DNA from: an uncultured Lachnospiraceae bacterium
Lineage (GTDB): Bacteria > Bacillota > Clostridia > Lachnospirales > Lachnospiraceae
DNA: 9,001 nt
Direction of reading: 5' to 3'
NCBI GenBank assembly: GCA_946409475.1
Contig: CAMJWQ010000119.1
Span: forward strand, 1-9,001
Position numbers and translations under genes: made by a program. The notes under the pieces were generated by a model. The model had not been told where the DNA came from, ran no database searches, and was given only the letters and a program-made list of their open reading frames with translations. This document shows positions 1-7,512 of this stretch, piece by piece (the stretch's first letter is position 1; each line of letters starts with the position of its first letter).

Positions 1-326
1 TTTACACACTGGGTACAGCAGCGTGCCGGAAAATTGCCCTCAGGAAAGTAAGTTTTATAAATTTCGTTCATCTCAGGAATCAGGTTAATATCTGAGATAT
101 AAATAGTAACCTTAGCCACATCATCCATGGCTGCTCCGGCCGCCTCTAAAACAGCCCTGGCATTTTCCATCGTGGCTTTTGTCTGCTCTTTCATACCACC
201 GGGTACCATTTCACCGGTAGAATCGGTTCCGATTTGTGTTGTAAAAATGGTATTTCCCATTTTTACGCCAAGGGCATAGGGTCCATGGCATTCTCCGCAT
301 TTTTCTGATGTAATTTGTTCTCTCAT
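1..326 (-). CDS. RidA-family (YjgF/YER057c/UK114) enamine/imine deaminase, C-terminus cut by window edge
   Basis: RidA proteins are small cytosolic trimers that hydrolyse reactive enamine/imine intermediates released by PLP enzymes. I translated this gene by hand: 108 codons are present and the stop lies beyond base 1. Family marks are GPY at residues 15-17, the TGEM strand, the helix around NARAVLEAAG (55-64), and PAR at 100-102, whose R102 matches the carboxylate-binding Arg105 of E. coli RidA. About 15-20 residues should be missing. The start is set by an AGGAGG 8 nt upstream, which lies just inside the intergenic gap; the preceding dehydrogenase stops 13 nt before this ATG. The usual SGQI segment is shortened to TQI. 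It has five cysteines (10, 13, 103, 104, 107), including a CGECH motif, unusual for this family. Its position after an aminotransferase fits a role in removing by-products, but RidA paralogues differ in substrate and this one is not assigned. Confidence 0.88.
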   Translation of the reverse strand, partial: MREQITSEKCGECHGPYALGVKMGNTIFTTQIGTDSTGEMVPGGMKEQTKATMENARAVLEAAGAAMDDVAKVTIYISDINLIPEMNEIYKTYFPEGNFPARCCTQCV

Positions 327-339
327 CTTATTATCCTCC

Positions 340-1332
340 TTAAAAGTTGATTTCCATGTCTTTATTTACCAGGCTGGAAGGCCTGACCTTCTCGCTCAAT
401 CTCATTACCAGCTGTTTCAGCGCTCTCTTTCTGCCGTCATAGAAGGAATCCTCCGAAATAAACGCTGCATGAGGAGTAATAACGACATTATCAAATTGAA
501 ACAATTCACTCTTTTCGTTAGCTTCGTCTTCAATAACGTCAATCCCCGCACCCTTAATCCAGCCTTCCTTTAATGCCTTCACCAGAGCCCCCTCATCTAC
601 AACGGAGCCTCTGGCCGTATTAATGAGGAATGCCGACTTTTTCATCTTCTTAAGCTGTTCTTCTCCTATTAAGTGGTAGGTTATACTGGGAATTAAAGGA
701 CAGTGCAAGGATACAAAATCTGATTTTTCCAATAATTCGTCTAATGTTTCCGCCTTTTCACAACCATATCCCGCTAAAAATTCCTTTGATTTGGTCGGTG
801 CATAGACTTCGATTTTTAATCCCAATGCTTTTAACAGCGGTATCATAGCCTTGGGGATTTCTCCAAAAAATACGAGACCGCAGGTCATACCTGTTAAGCG
901 GTATGTTTTATAACCAAGAAGAGGATTCCATTTACCGGCACGCACACTTTTATCATAAAAAGTAATTTTACGGACAAGGTCAATCATGAGACCTACCGTA
1001 TGTACGGATACCTCCTCGGTACAAAACCCCGGTATGTTGGTAACACAGATCCCATGCTCCGTTGCCGCTTTGATATCCACATTGTTGTACCCGATACTTT
1101 GCAGGGATACTATTTTTAAATTTGGAGTCTTATCCATCACTTCTTTCGTAACCTGTTCATACTCTACGACAAGGCCGTCTGCTTTTGTATCATTGATGTA
1201 ATCCGCAAAGCTTTTTTTATATTCCCTGTCCTTTATTTCCATAAGCTCCAGATCCGTAACCCCCCATTCCTTTAAAAGGGAATTTTCATATTCCAGGGTA
1301 TCATCAATGTTAAAATAAAGTACTTTTGCCAT
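340..1332 (-). CDS. D-isomer-specific 2-hydroxyacid dehydrogenase, CtBP-like, with degenerate nucleotide-binding motif
   Basis: The family interconverts 2-oxo acids and D-2-hydroxy acids with NAD(P)H in the cytosol. The 330 residues show the split substrate-binding domain (about 1-100 and 295-330) around a Rossmann domain. GYNNVD (81-86) and CTEEVSVH (104-111) resemble the CtBP-like branch. The catalytic triad appears intact: R241 in NTARGS, E270 in DVIEDE and H288 in TPHAA. The glycine fingerprint is odd: the usual GFGxIG reads F155-F156-G157-E158-I159-P160, and the acidic residue that normally ends the second strand and holds the adenosine ribose is A178. Cofactor use is therefore uncertain. 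I start at the second in-frame ATG because AAGGGAG lies about 7 nt before it; the ATG at 1350 has no Shine-Dalgarno. It follows the aminotransferase by 27 nt. Substrate is unknown; reduction of a 2-oxo acid linked to transamination is inference. Confidence 0.87.
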   Translation of the reverse strand: MAKVLYFNIDDTLEYENSLLKEWGVTDLELMEIKDREYKKSFADYINDTKADGLVVEYEQVTKEVMDKTPNLKIVSLQSIGYNNVDIKAATEHGICVTNIPGFCTEEVSVHTVGLMIDLVRKITFYDKSVRAGKWNPLLGYKTYRLTGMTCGLVFFGEIPKAMIPLLKALGLKIEVYAPTKSKEFLAGYGCEKAETLDELLEKSDFVSLHCPLIPSITYHLIGEEQLKKMKKSAFLINTARGSVVDEGALVKALKEGWIKGAGIDVIEDEANEKSELFQFDNVVITPHAAFISEDSFYDGRKRALKQLVMRLSEKVRPSSLVNKDMEINF

Positions 1333-1359
1333 ATTTCTTCTCCCTTCCATTTATTCTTA

Positions 1360-2634
1360 TCATTCTTTTACCGCTTCCTCTAAGATGGAAAGCCCTTCAT
1401 CCAATTCTTCTTTTTTTACGTTAAGGGGTGTTGCAAAACGCATGCCGTTGCCGTTGACACCGCAATTTAAGGTAAGCATATGTCTCTTTAAGCAGCCGGC
1501 TTTCACCTTAGCCCAGATATCGGGGGCAGGAGATCCGTCTTCATGGGAAAACTCGACAGCCAGCATAAGGCCCGCACCTCTGACATCGGAAATACAAAGA
1601 TATTTATCCATTAAGGTATTCAGCTTATCCTTTAAATAAGCACCCATCGCGTTGACATTTTCAATCAGAGTTCCATCTTCAAATTCCTTTAATACCGCAC
1701 AGGCTGCTGCTGCCGCGACCGGATTTCCTCCAAAAGTGGTTCCATGGGTTCCTGTAGGCCATTCCGCCATAATTTCAGGAGCTGCTATAACGGCACTCAT
1801 GGGCAGTCCCCCTGCAATTGCCTTACCGACCGTCATAATATCAGGTGTGACATCATGGAGCTCACCTGCCCACATTTTACCCGTACGTCCGAAACCGGAT
1901 TGGATTTCATCAAAGACTAATAATATACCATACTTATCACAGATTTCCCTTACTTCCTGTACGAAGCTTTTAGGGGGTACCACATATCCTCCCTCACCCA
2001 TAAGGGGCTCCATATAAATACAGGCGACATCCTCCGGTGACACTACATATTTTAAAAGCTTATTTAATTCAAAAAGGCTGTATTTTGCTCTTTCTTCCTC
2101 ATTATATCCCTCCGGGCACAAGTCCTTTCCGGGATATGGTGCAAAATATACACTTCCCATAAGGGGAGCATAATGCTTTCTATACTTGGAATTGGAACCG
2201 GTTATGGAAGTAGCCCCAACGGTTCTGCCGTGAAAAGAACCCATGAAAGCAATAACAGAGGTTTTTTTCGTATAAGACATTGCCAGCTTTAAGGCACTGT
2301 CCGTAGCCTCCGCACCACCGTTGCTAAAAAATATGGAGGTCAGCCCCTTAGGCGTTATGCCCGCCAGTTTCTTAGCCAGCTTCAAGGTGGATTCATAGTT
2401 GACAAGATTAAAAGAAGCATTGATAAGATTTCCCGCCTGTTCCTGTATTGCCTTTACCACCGTCGGGTAATTATGTCCCAAAGCATTTACCGCAATTCCC
2501 TGTACAAAATCCAGATACTTTACACCGTTGATATCCGTCAGATAACAACCGGAACCGCTTCTCATGATTAAGTCCGTCTGTTTGGCAAATACGGGACTTA
2601 AATACTGTTTATAATCTTCAAATTTCATGGTCAT
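1360..2634 (-). CDS. Class-III PLP aminotransferase (GABA/acetylornithine aminotransferase family)
   Basis: A fold-type I PLP enzyme that moves an amino group, usually a terminal one, from an omega-amino acid or ornithine derivative to a 2-oxo acid such as 2-oxoglutarate or pyruvate. The length of 424 residues is normal. Visible elements are the phosphate cup SNGGAEA (104-110), FHGRT (134-138), EPLMGEGGY (209-217), the FDEIQSGFGRTG block (241-252) with D242 for the pyridine nitrogen, the Schiff-base lysine K271 in TVGKAIAGGLP, HGTTFGGNP (297-304), and R399 in MRFATPLNV near the position of the GabT carboxylate-binding arginine. The first ATG is supported by AGGAGG 7 nt upstream; Met3 would be 13 nt away. 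A 108-nt gap separates it from the alcohol dehydrogenase. General resemblance is nearest to 4-aminobutyrate aminotransferases, but beta-alanine, 5-aminovalerate, lysine/ornithine or other amines are equally possible. Confidence 0.92.
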   Translation of the reverse strand: MTMKFEDYKQYLSPVFAKQTDLIMRSGSGCYLTDINGVKYLDFVQGIAVNALGHNYPTVVKAIQEQAGNLINASFNLVNYESTLKLAKKLAGITPKGLTSIFFSNGGAEATDSALKLAMSYTKKTSVIAFMGSFHGRTVGATSITGSNSKYRKHYAPLMGSVYFAPYPGKDLCPEGYNEEERAKYSLFELNKLLKYVVSPEDVACIYMEPLMGEGGYVVPPKSFVQEVREICDKYGILLVFDEIQSGFGRTGKMWAGELHDVTPDIMTVGKAIAGGLPMSAVIAAPEIMAEWPTGTHGTTFGGNPVAAAAACAVLKEFEDGTLIENVNAMGAYLKDKLNTLMDKYLCISDVRGAGLMLAVEFSHEDGSPAPDIWAKVKAGCLKRHMLTLNCGVNGNGMRFATPLNVKKEELDEGLSILEEAVKE

Positions 2635-2742
2635 TTAGTTCCCTCCTAATTTTACTGTTGTATTTCTAATTTAAACGTACCTCTTCATAAGCTTATCCGT
2701 AATCTTTATAAGCAGTCGGAAGAAATACTCCTTTTAAAAAAT

Positions 2743-3900
2743 TTAATAGGCCTTCTCTAAAATTTTATATACATCCTGTTCTCTGATTTTAACCGGATTT
2801 ACTGCTAATAAACGATACCCCATAGTACCCTCCACTATGGATGGAAACATTTCCCTGGTTACTTTCACTTCCCGTAACGTTGAGGGAATTCGAAGGTCTT
2901 TCCCCATGTTATATACGGCTTTTACAGCCATTTGGCCCTGTTCCCTTACCGACAGCCCCTCTGTCTTTTCTCCTAACAAAGCTGCAATATAGGCAAACCT
3001 TTCCAGATTACCTGCTGCGTTGACCTCCATTACGTGGGGCAGCAAAAGTGAATTTGCTATTCCGTGGGGTGTATGGGCAATGCCTCCCATAGATTGTGCG
3101 ATACCATGAACCGCGCCCAGACCTGCATTCGCAAATGCTGCGGCCGCCAATACACTGGCTATGGCCATATTGCCTCTTGCCTCCCGGTTTTCCGGATTAA
3201 ATGTAGCCGTTCTTATATTCTTTCCGATAAGACTGATTGCCTTCTCTGCATAAGCATCGCTTATTGGCTCCGCATTTAGGGATACATAGGCTTCAATTGC
3301 ATGGGTTAAGGCATCCATTCCTGTAGAAGCCGTGATAAGAGGCGGCATACCCATCTGCATAATCGGATCAATGACGGCATATATGGGCGTTAAGCATTCA
3401 TGGGTAATGGATAATTTCATATTACGCTGATTATCCGTTATGACACTGGCTGCCGTCACTTCGCTTCCGCTTCCTGCCGTTGTAGGTACGCAGATAAGGG
3501 GCAGAGGCTTATTGGCCACCGTTTTGGTTCCCCCAAAGAGATAATCTCTTACGGAGCCTTCATTCGTTATTAGCATGCTCATGGCCTTAGCCGCGTCAAT
3601 GGAGCTTCCTCCCCCTGCAGCAAGCACAGCATCCGCTCCGCTTTCTTTCAAAGCTTTAGCTGCTTCATCCACCACTTCAACAGGCGGATCTGCCACCGTG
3701 TCCGAAAAAACCTGACAGGCAAAGCCATCCTCCCTTAATTTTTCAACCATTGCAATAAAAGAAGGTGTTTTCTCAATCGTCTTACCTGTTACAATAAAAA
3801 TTTTACGGGCAGACAGGCTGTCAAAAATGTCTTTCATCCTTAATGCGGCATTCTCTCCGAAAATCAATTTGGTAGGTACTTTAAATAAAAAGTCCTTCAT
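2743..3900 (-). CDS. Iron-containing (group III) alcohol dehydrogenase
   Basis: These cytosolic enzymes interconvert aldehydes or semialdehydes and alcohols with NAD(P)H. The 385 residues align along their whole length with the FucO type. The N-terminal nucleotide domain holds GGGSSID (96-102) and PTTAGSGSEVT (139-149). Metal ligands are all present: D196 and H200 in GMDALTHAIEAY, H265 in GLGAVHG and H279 in HTPHG. Two positions differ from E. coli FucO: D39, which selects NAD, is G39 here, a change linked in this family to NADP use; and the conserved His two positions before the PLG motif (FucO H267) is Q269. The start at 3900 has AGGAG 10 nt upstream; the upstream ATG at 3936 lacks a site and would sit inside a small hairpin. 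It follows livF by 116 nt without a visible terminator. Between an importer and an aminotransferase, reduction of an amine-derived semialdehyde is a sensible but unproven role. Confidence 0.92.
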   Translation of the reverse strand: MKDFLFKVPTKLIFGENAALRMKDIFDSLSARKIFIVTGKTIEKTPSFIAMVEKLREDGFACQVFSDTVADPPVEVVDEAAKALKESGADAVLAAGGGSSIDAAKAMSMLITNEGSVRDYLFGGTKTVANKPLPLICVPTTAGSGSEVTAASVITDNQRNMKLSITHECLTPIYAVIDPIMQMGMPPLITASTGMDALTHAIEAYVSLNAEPISDAYAEKAISLIGKNIRTATFNPENREARGNMAIASVLAAAAFANAGLGAVHGIAQSMGGIAHTPHGIANSLLLPHVMEVNAAGNLERFAYIAALLGEKTEGLSVREQGQMAVKAVYNMGKDLRIPSTLREVKVTREMFPSIVEGTMGYRLLAVNPVKIREQDVYKILEKAY

Positions 3901-3914
3901 TATACTTGTTCTCC

Positions 3915-3932
3915 TATCTTTAACGAAAGATA
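3915..3932 (-). promoter_or_regulatory. Small hairpin abutting the alcohol dehydrogenase ribosome binding site
   Basis: On the coding strand TATCTTT and AAAGATA form a perfect 7-bp stem around a CGTT loop. The last stem base is the first base of the AGGAG ribosome binding site (3911-3915). The stem is AT-rich and so weak, but could modulate access to the site. There is no T-run, so it is not a terminator. Confidence 0.35.
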
Positions 3933-4016
3933 ACATCTTCCAAAGTTATTTTAAAATCAGCACCAAAGCAGATATCCGCAATCCGTATTTGCTGCCTGCT
4001 CATTACCATACTAAGG

Positions 4017-4733
4017 TTAAATACCGAGATATGCCTTCTGAATCCGATCATCCTTTTTCAACTCCTTAGAGCATCCCTCATTCACGATTTCACCTACTTC
4101 TATTACATATGCCCTGTGGGAAGCAGTCAGTGCCATCTGTGCATTCTGTTCCACCAATAAAATAGTTGTTCCGTTTTCTTTATTTATTTTTTTAATAATT
4201 TTAAATATATCTTCGACTATGACAGGAGCAAGACCCATTGAAGGTTCATCCAAAAGAAGCAGCCTGGGCCTTGCCATGAGTGCACGAGCTATGGCCAGCA
4301 TCTGCTGTTCCCCGCCCGACAGGGTTCCCCCCACCTGATTCATACGCTCCTTAAGGCGCGGAAAAATATTATATACCCATTCCTTATCCCTTCTGATTCC
4401 GTCCTTATCTTTCCTGAGATAAGCACCTAAATTTATATTTTCAGCTACCGTCAGTATAGGGAAAATTCCGCGTCCTTCCGGTACCTGAGAAATACTTTCC
4501 TTAACGAGCTTATGCGCTTCTATACCGGAAATATCCCTGCCTTCATATAGAATGAATCCCTCCTTTGGTTTTAACAATCCCGAGATTGTATGCAGAGCGG
4601 TTGTTTTTCCGGCTCCGTTAGGACCGATTAATGCTACTATCTCGCCCTCATCTACATGAAAGGAAATGTTCCGAAGGGCAGGAACCACACCATAGCTGAC
4701 ATGTAAATTCTTCACGTTCAAAATATGTTCCAT
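4017..4733 (-). CDS. livF: Branched-chain-amino-acid-type ABC transporter ATPase LivF
   Basis: One of two cytoplasmic ATPases that power the HAAT-family importer by pairing with LivG under the LivH/LivM permeases. At 238 residues it has normal LivF length. Motifs in order are Walker A GPNGAGKT (37-44), Q-loop Q83, the LivF-typical QVPEGRGIFPILTV stretch (83-96), ABC signature LSGGEQQ (138-144), Walker B LLLLDEP (158-164), and VEQN (194-197), where the switch histidine is Gln as is usual in LivF. The ATG has AGGAGG 7 nt upstream, which overlaps the livG stop; the gap to livG is only 11 nt, so translation is probably coupled. The substrate is set by the binding protein, not by this subunit. Confidence 0.95.
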   Translation of the reverse strand: MEHILNVKNLHVSYGVVPALRNISFHVDEGEIVALIGPNGAGKTTALHTISGLLKPKEGFILYEGRDISGIEAHKLVKESISQVPEGRGIFPILTVAENINLGAYLRKDKDGIRRDKEWVYNIFPRLKERMNQVGGTLSGGEQQMLAIARALMARPRLLLLDEPSMGLAPVIVEDIFKIIKKINKENGTTILLVEQNAQMALTASHRAYVIEVGEIVNEGCSKELKKDDRIQKAYLGI

Positions 4734-4744
4734 GCTCCTGCCTC

Positions 4745-5539
4745 CTATTCTTCATCCTCATCATCATTTTTAAAGGTGCCGCTTCCCAAATAAGCCTGTA
4801 TTACCATCGGATTCTTTTGTATATCTTCAGGCAGTCCGTCCGCAATCTTCATTCCGTGATCCAAAACAACTATACGGTCTGAAATATTCATAACGAATTT
4901 CATATCATGCTCGATAATCAAAACATCAATTCCCATTTTTTTTGTGATATGACGGATAACTGATGTCAGCTCCTCCTTTTCAAAGTTATTCATGCCTGCT
5001 CCCGGTTCATCTAACAGAAGATATTTGGGTTTGGTTGCCAGCCCTCTGGCAATTTCCAAAAGACGCTGTTTACCGTAAGGAAGATTAATGGAAAGCTCAG
5101 CTGCCATATCCTTTAACCCTACGATGTCAAGAAGCTCTTCACATTCCTTTATCACCTGACGTCTTTTCACATTCCTCTTACCTGGAAACAGGACAGAGGG
5201 TATCAATTTCTCACCATTGCAGTCAGGATGGGCAATCAGCAGGTTTTCCAATACCGTCATGCTCTTCATAAGGCGGATATTTTGAAATGTTCTGGCAATA
5301 CCAATCCGGGTCCTTTCAAAAGCTTTCATATGCGTAATATTCCGTCCATAGAAGATAACAGAACCTTCTGTTGGTTTGTAAACTCCGGTCAGCAGATTAA
5401 AGAAAGTCGTTTTTCCCGCACCGTTGGGGCCAATCAGCGAAAGTATTTCCCCTTTTTCCTGTTCGATATCCACACTGTCCACGGCGATAAGACCACCGAA
5501 TTGTATGGTTGCACTATTAACCTGCAGTACCTTCTCCAT
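4745..5539 (-). CDS. livG: Branched-chain-amino-acid-type ABC transporter ATPase LivG
   Basis: The second ATPase of the importer. The 264 residues hold Walker A GPNGAGKT (37-44), the FQNIRLMKSMTVLENL region (85-100) around the Q-loop, the LivG-style signature LPYGKQR (153-159) in place of LSGGQ, Walker B LLLDEP (174-179), switch H211 in IEHDM, and the usual LivG C-terminal helix QAYLGSG. It ends in a strongly acidic tail (KNDDEDEE). I choose the ATG at 5539: the GTG at 5548 is in frame but would place the AGAGGTG ribosome site inside the gene, whereas that site is about 6-7 nt before the ATG. The gene starts inside the end of livM, overlapping it by 23 nt, which suggests translational coupling. 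Confidence 0.95.
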   Translation of the reverse strand: MEKVLQVNSATIQFGGLIAVDSVDIEQEKGEILSLIGPNGAGKTTFFNLLTGVYKPTEGSVIFYGRNITHMKAFERTRIGIARTFQNIRLMKSMTVLENLLIAHPDCNGEKLIPSVLFPGKRNVKRRQVIKECEELLDIVGLKDMAAELSINLPYGKQRLLEIARGLATKPKYLLLDEPGAGMNNFEKEELTSVIRHITKKMGIDVLIIEHDMKFVMNISDRIVVLDHGMKIADGLPEDIQKNPMVIQAYLGSGTFKNDDEDEE

Positions 5540-6548
5540 GCTTTTCACCTCTCATTGCCTTAATTTTATATAAATTACGGGTCCGTTTATTTCTCCCGTA
5601 GATACCTTCCGGTCTGAAAATCATCATAATTACCATTGCCGCACCATAAATGACCATACGATAGTCGCTGAATGCCCGGAGCGCTTCCGGTAATGCGGCC
5701 AGTAAAAAGGCTCCCAAAATGGATCCTGCAATACTTCCCTGACCTCCTAATACTACCATGGACACCATTTTGATACTCTCGCCATAATCAAAGCTGCTTG
5801 GTCCAATCATGCCCATATAAACGGAATAAAAGCTTCCCATCAGAGCTGCCATTACACCTCCCATTACAAATCCCCACAGCTTAAACTTTACAGGATTAAT
5901 GCCAAGAGAAGTGGCTGCAATATCATCCTCATTTACCGCCATCATAGACATTCCAAAACCGGAATTATCAAAACGCACCATAAATATGGTAAAGCAGATT
6001 AATAAAATTAATACAAAGTAGTAGTATGCCGTTTTTCCGCTGATTTCAAATCCGAATATGGATGGCGGCGGAATATTGGGAATCCCCATGGGACCTCTGG
6101 TTATGGCTACGGCATTGGAAATAAACAAGCGGAAGACTTCGCCAAAACCGAGGGTTACTAAGGCTATGTAATCCCCACGAAGCTTCAGGGTCGGCATGCA
6201 AAGCAATGCACTGAAAATTCCGACGATAACCATAGCTGTTAAGGTAGCAAGGAAGAAATTAATACCTAAGCTGCGTACCAGAAGGGTGGAAAGATAGGCA
6301 CCCATACCATAAAAAGTTACATGTCCCAGTGAAAATTGTCCGGACCACCCGATTACCATGTTTAAGCTTAATGCCAGACAGGAATACATACTGCAAAGGA
6401 TAATGATATGCAGCATATATTTATTGGTAATGACTGCAGGAGCAGCAATAAGAGCCAGTACCAATACCGGCATCAGAACCATTTTTGAATAAGCAGGCAA
6501 GGAGTTTAAGGAAAACTTCTTTTGTTTCACCGCTTTTTCTTTTCCCAT
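5517..6548 (-). CDS. livM: Branched-chain-amino-acid-type ABC transporter permease LivM
   Basis: An inner-membrane permease subunit that forms the translocation path together with LivH. The 343 residues begin with a basic cytosolic stretch (about 1-20), then hydrophobic segments near 22-40, 46-64, 73-93, 97-117, 127-145, 175-191, 224-248, 262-289 and 297-312, and end in a basic tail. LivM marks are LSLNMVIGWSGQFSLGH (60-76), LRGDYIALVTLGFGE (123-137), the ATPase-contact loop around NEDDIAATSLGIN (206-218), and GGQGSIAGSILGA (268-280). The start is clear: AGGAGG 8 nt upstream. It is 14 nt from the livH stop, and its 3' end overlaps livG. Confidence 0.95.
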   Translation of the reverse strand: MGKEKAVKQKKFSLNSLPAYSKMVLMPVLVLALIAAPAVITNKYMLHIIILCSMYSCLALSLNMVIGWSGQFSLGHVTFYGMGAYLSTLLVRSLGINFFLATLTAMVIVGIFSALLCMPTLKLRGDYIALVTLGFGEVFRLFISNAVAITRGPMGIPNIPPPSIFGFEISGKTAYYYFVLILLICFTIFMVRFDNSGFGMSMMAVNEDDIAATSLGINPVKFKLWGFVMGGVMAALMGSFYSVYMGMIGPSSFDYGESIKMVSMVVLGGQGSIAGSILGAFLLAALPEALRAFSDYRMVIYGAAMVIMMIFRPEGIYGRNKRTRNLYKIKAMRGEKHGEGTAG

Positions 6549-6562
6549 TAATCATTCCTCCT

Positions 6563-7435
6563 TTAAACTTTATCAATATGCTTCGCTCCCATAAAACCGG
6601 AGGGACGAATGGCAAGTACTAAAATCATGACAATAAAGGCGTAAGCATCACGATAACCGGAAGAAAGATAGCCGGCACCGAGACTTTCGAAAATACCGAT
6701 TACAAAACCGCCGAGAACAGAGCCCGGTATGGATCCGATACCGCCGAGTATGGCCGCAGCAAAGGCTTTCATTCCCAGCAAATAGCCCATGGTGGGGTAT
6801 ACCGCATTATAATAAGTTGCAATACAAATTCCGGCTATGCCGGCCATAAAAGCACCGATACCAAAGGTCAGGGAAATAATAAAATTGGTATTGATACCCA
6901 TCAGCTTCGCATTGGGTATGCTGACCGAACAGGCACGCATCGCAATGCCTATTTTCGATTTATAAACAATCATATAAAGAATGAACAGCATGATTGCCGT
7001 AATTCCTAAAATGATAAGCTGGATATTGGTAAAGGTTACCTTTCCAATTGTATACGTAACCTTTTCAATTGTCGGAAAGGGCTGCGATGAACTGCCGAAA
7101 ACCAATTGTGCTAAATTCTGTAAAAAAGTGGACATACCCAATGCACTGACTAACACCGCCATTCTTCTGTTACCGGATTTAATGGGTCTGTAAGCTACAA
7201 TCTCCACACTCATACCCAATGCGGCCGTAAAGGCTGCCGCAAGAACAGCCATTGCAAAAAGAGGCATATGAAATACATTTGTAAGCAGTAATCCAATAAA
7301 AGTGCCAAACATCAGGACATCTGCGTGAGCCCAGTTAACAATCTGTAAAACTCCATAAACCATGGTATAGCCAAGAGCAACCATTGCATAGATAGCACCG
7401 ACTGTTATGCCGTTTACCAACTGTTGGAGAAACAT
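6563..7435 (-). CDS. livH: Branched-chain-amino-acid-type ABC transporter permease LivH
   Basis: The partner membrane permease of LivM. The 290 residues show the typical LivH opening (LQQLVNGITVGAIYAMVALGYTMV spans 3-26 and is split here by description only), a NWAHADVLMFG version of the conserved N-F-A-H-G region (34-44), the LGGIGSIPGSVLGG loop (230-243) and a short IRPSGFMG C-terminus (276-283). Hydrophobic segments cover most of the chain. The ATPase-contact loop around AKLMGIN (176-182) is recognisable. I start at the second ATG: AAGGAGG lies 9 nt before it, and using the ATG at 7456 would turn that ribosome site into codons (Thr-Arg-Arg). It is separated from the binding-protein gene by 77 nt containing a hairpin. 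Confidence 0.95.
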   Translation of the reverse strand: MFLQQLVNGITVGAIYAMVALGYTMVYGVLQIVNWAHADVLMFGTFIGLLLTNVFHMPLFAMAVLAAAFTAALGMSVEIVAYRPIKSGNRRMAVLVSALGMSTFLQNLAQLVFGSSSQPFPTIEKVTYTIGKVTFTNIQLIILGITAIMLFILYMIVYKSKIGIAMRACSVSIPNAKLMGINTNFIISLTFGIGAFMAGIAGICIATYYNAVYPTMGYLLGMKAFAAAILGGIGSIPGSVLGGFVIGIFESLGAGYLSSGYRDAYAFIVMILVLAIRPSGFMGAKHIDKV

Positions 7436-7458
7436 GGCTTTAATCCTCCTTGTCATTT

Positions 7459-7485
7459 GCGGTCATACAAATTTTGTATGACCGC
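7459..7485 (-). promoter_or_regulatory. Intercistronic hairpin between the binding-protein gene and livH
   Basis: A perfect inverted repeat: GCGGTCATACA pairs with TGTATGACCGC over 11 bp with a 5-nt AT loop; the symmetry continues to 13 bp. It lies 9 nt before the livH ribosome site and is not followed by a T-run, so it is not a classic terminator. In binding-protein operons such hairpins often protect the upstream message from 3' decay and let the binding protein outnumber the permeases; that role here is inference. Confidence 0.7.
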
Positions 7486-7512
7486 CTTCATTATCCTATA
7501 AGCGTCCGGTAA

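Noticed and set aside
1333..1350. Longer N-terminus for the 2-hydroxyacid dehydrogenase (start at 1350).
   Set aside because: No Shine-Dalgarno before it, and the added codons are the ribosome site for the downstream ATG. The same reasoning removes the extensions at 3936, 5548 and 7456.
2635..2742. AAAAGGAG with nearby short frames in the gap between the alcohol dehydrogenase and the aminotransferase, as a lost small gene.
   Set aside because: No start codon at the right distance and only a five-codon frame (MKRYV) further on; no sign of a degraded domain.
1..3900. Assignment of the metabolic genes to taurine, through sulfoacetaldehyde to isethionate.
   Set aside because: Aminotransferase plus Fe-alcohol dehydrogenase fits, but no isethionate lyase, sulfoacetaldehyde enzyme or taurine-type transporter is present in the window; the substrate cannot be named.
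3901..4016. Internal promoter or terminator between livF and the alcohol dehydrogenase.
   Set aside because: No paired -35/-10 boxes with proper spacing and no GC-rich stem followed by a T-run were found; a TAAAAT box has no partner at 16-18 bp.
7453..7491. A 12-codon frame across the hairpin before livH.
   Set aside because: It lacks a convincing ribosome site, and its content is dictated by the inverted repeat.
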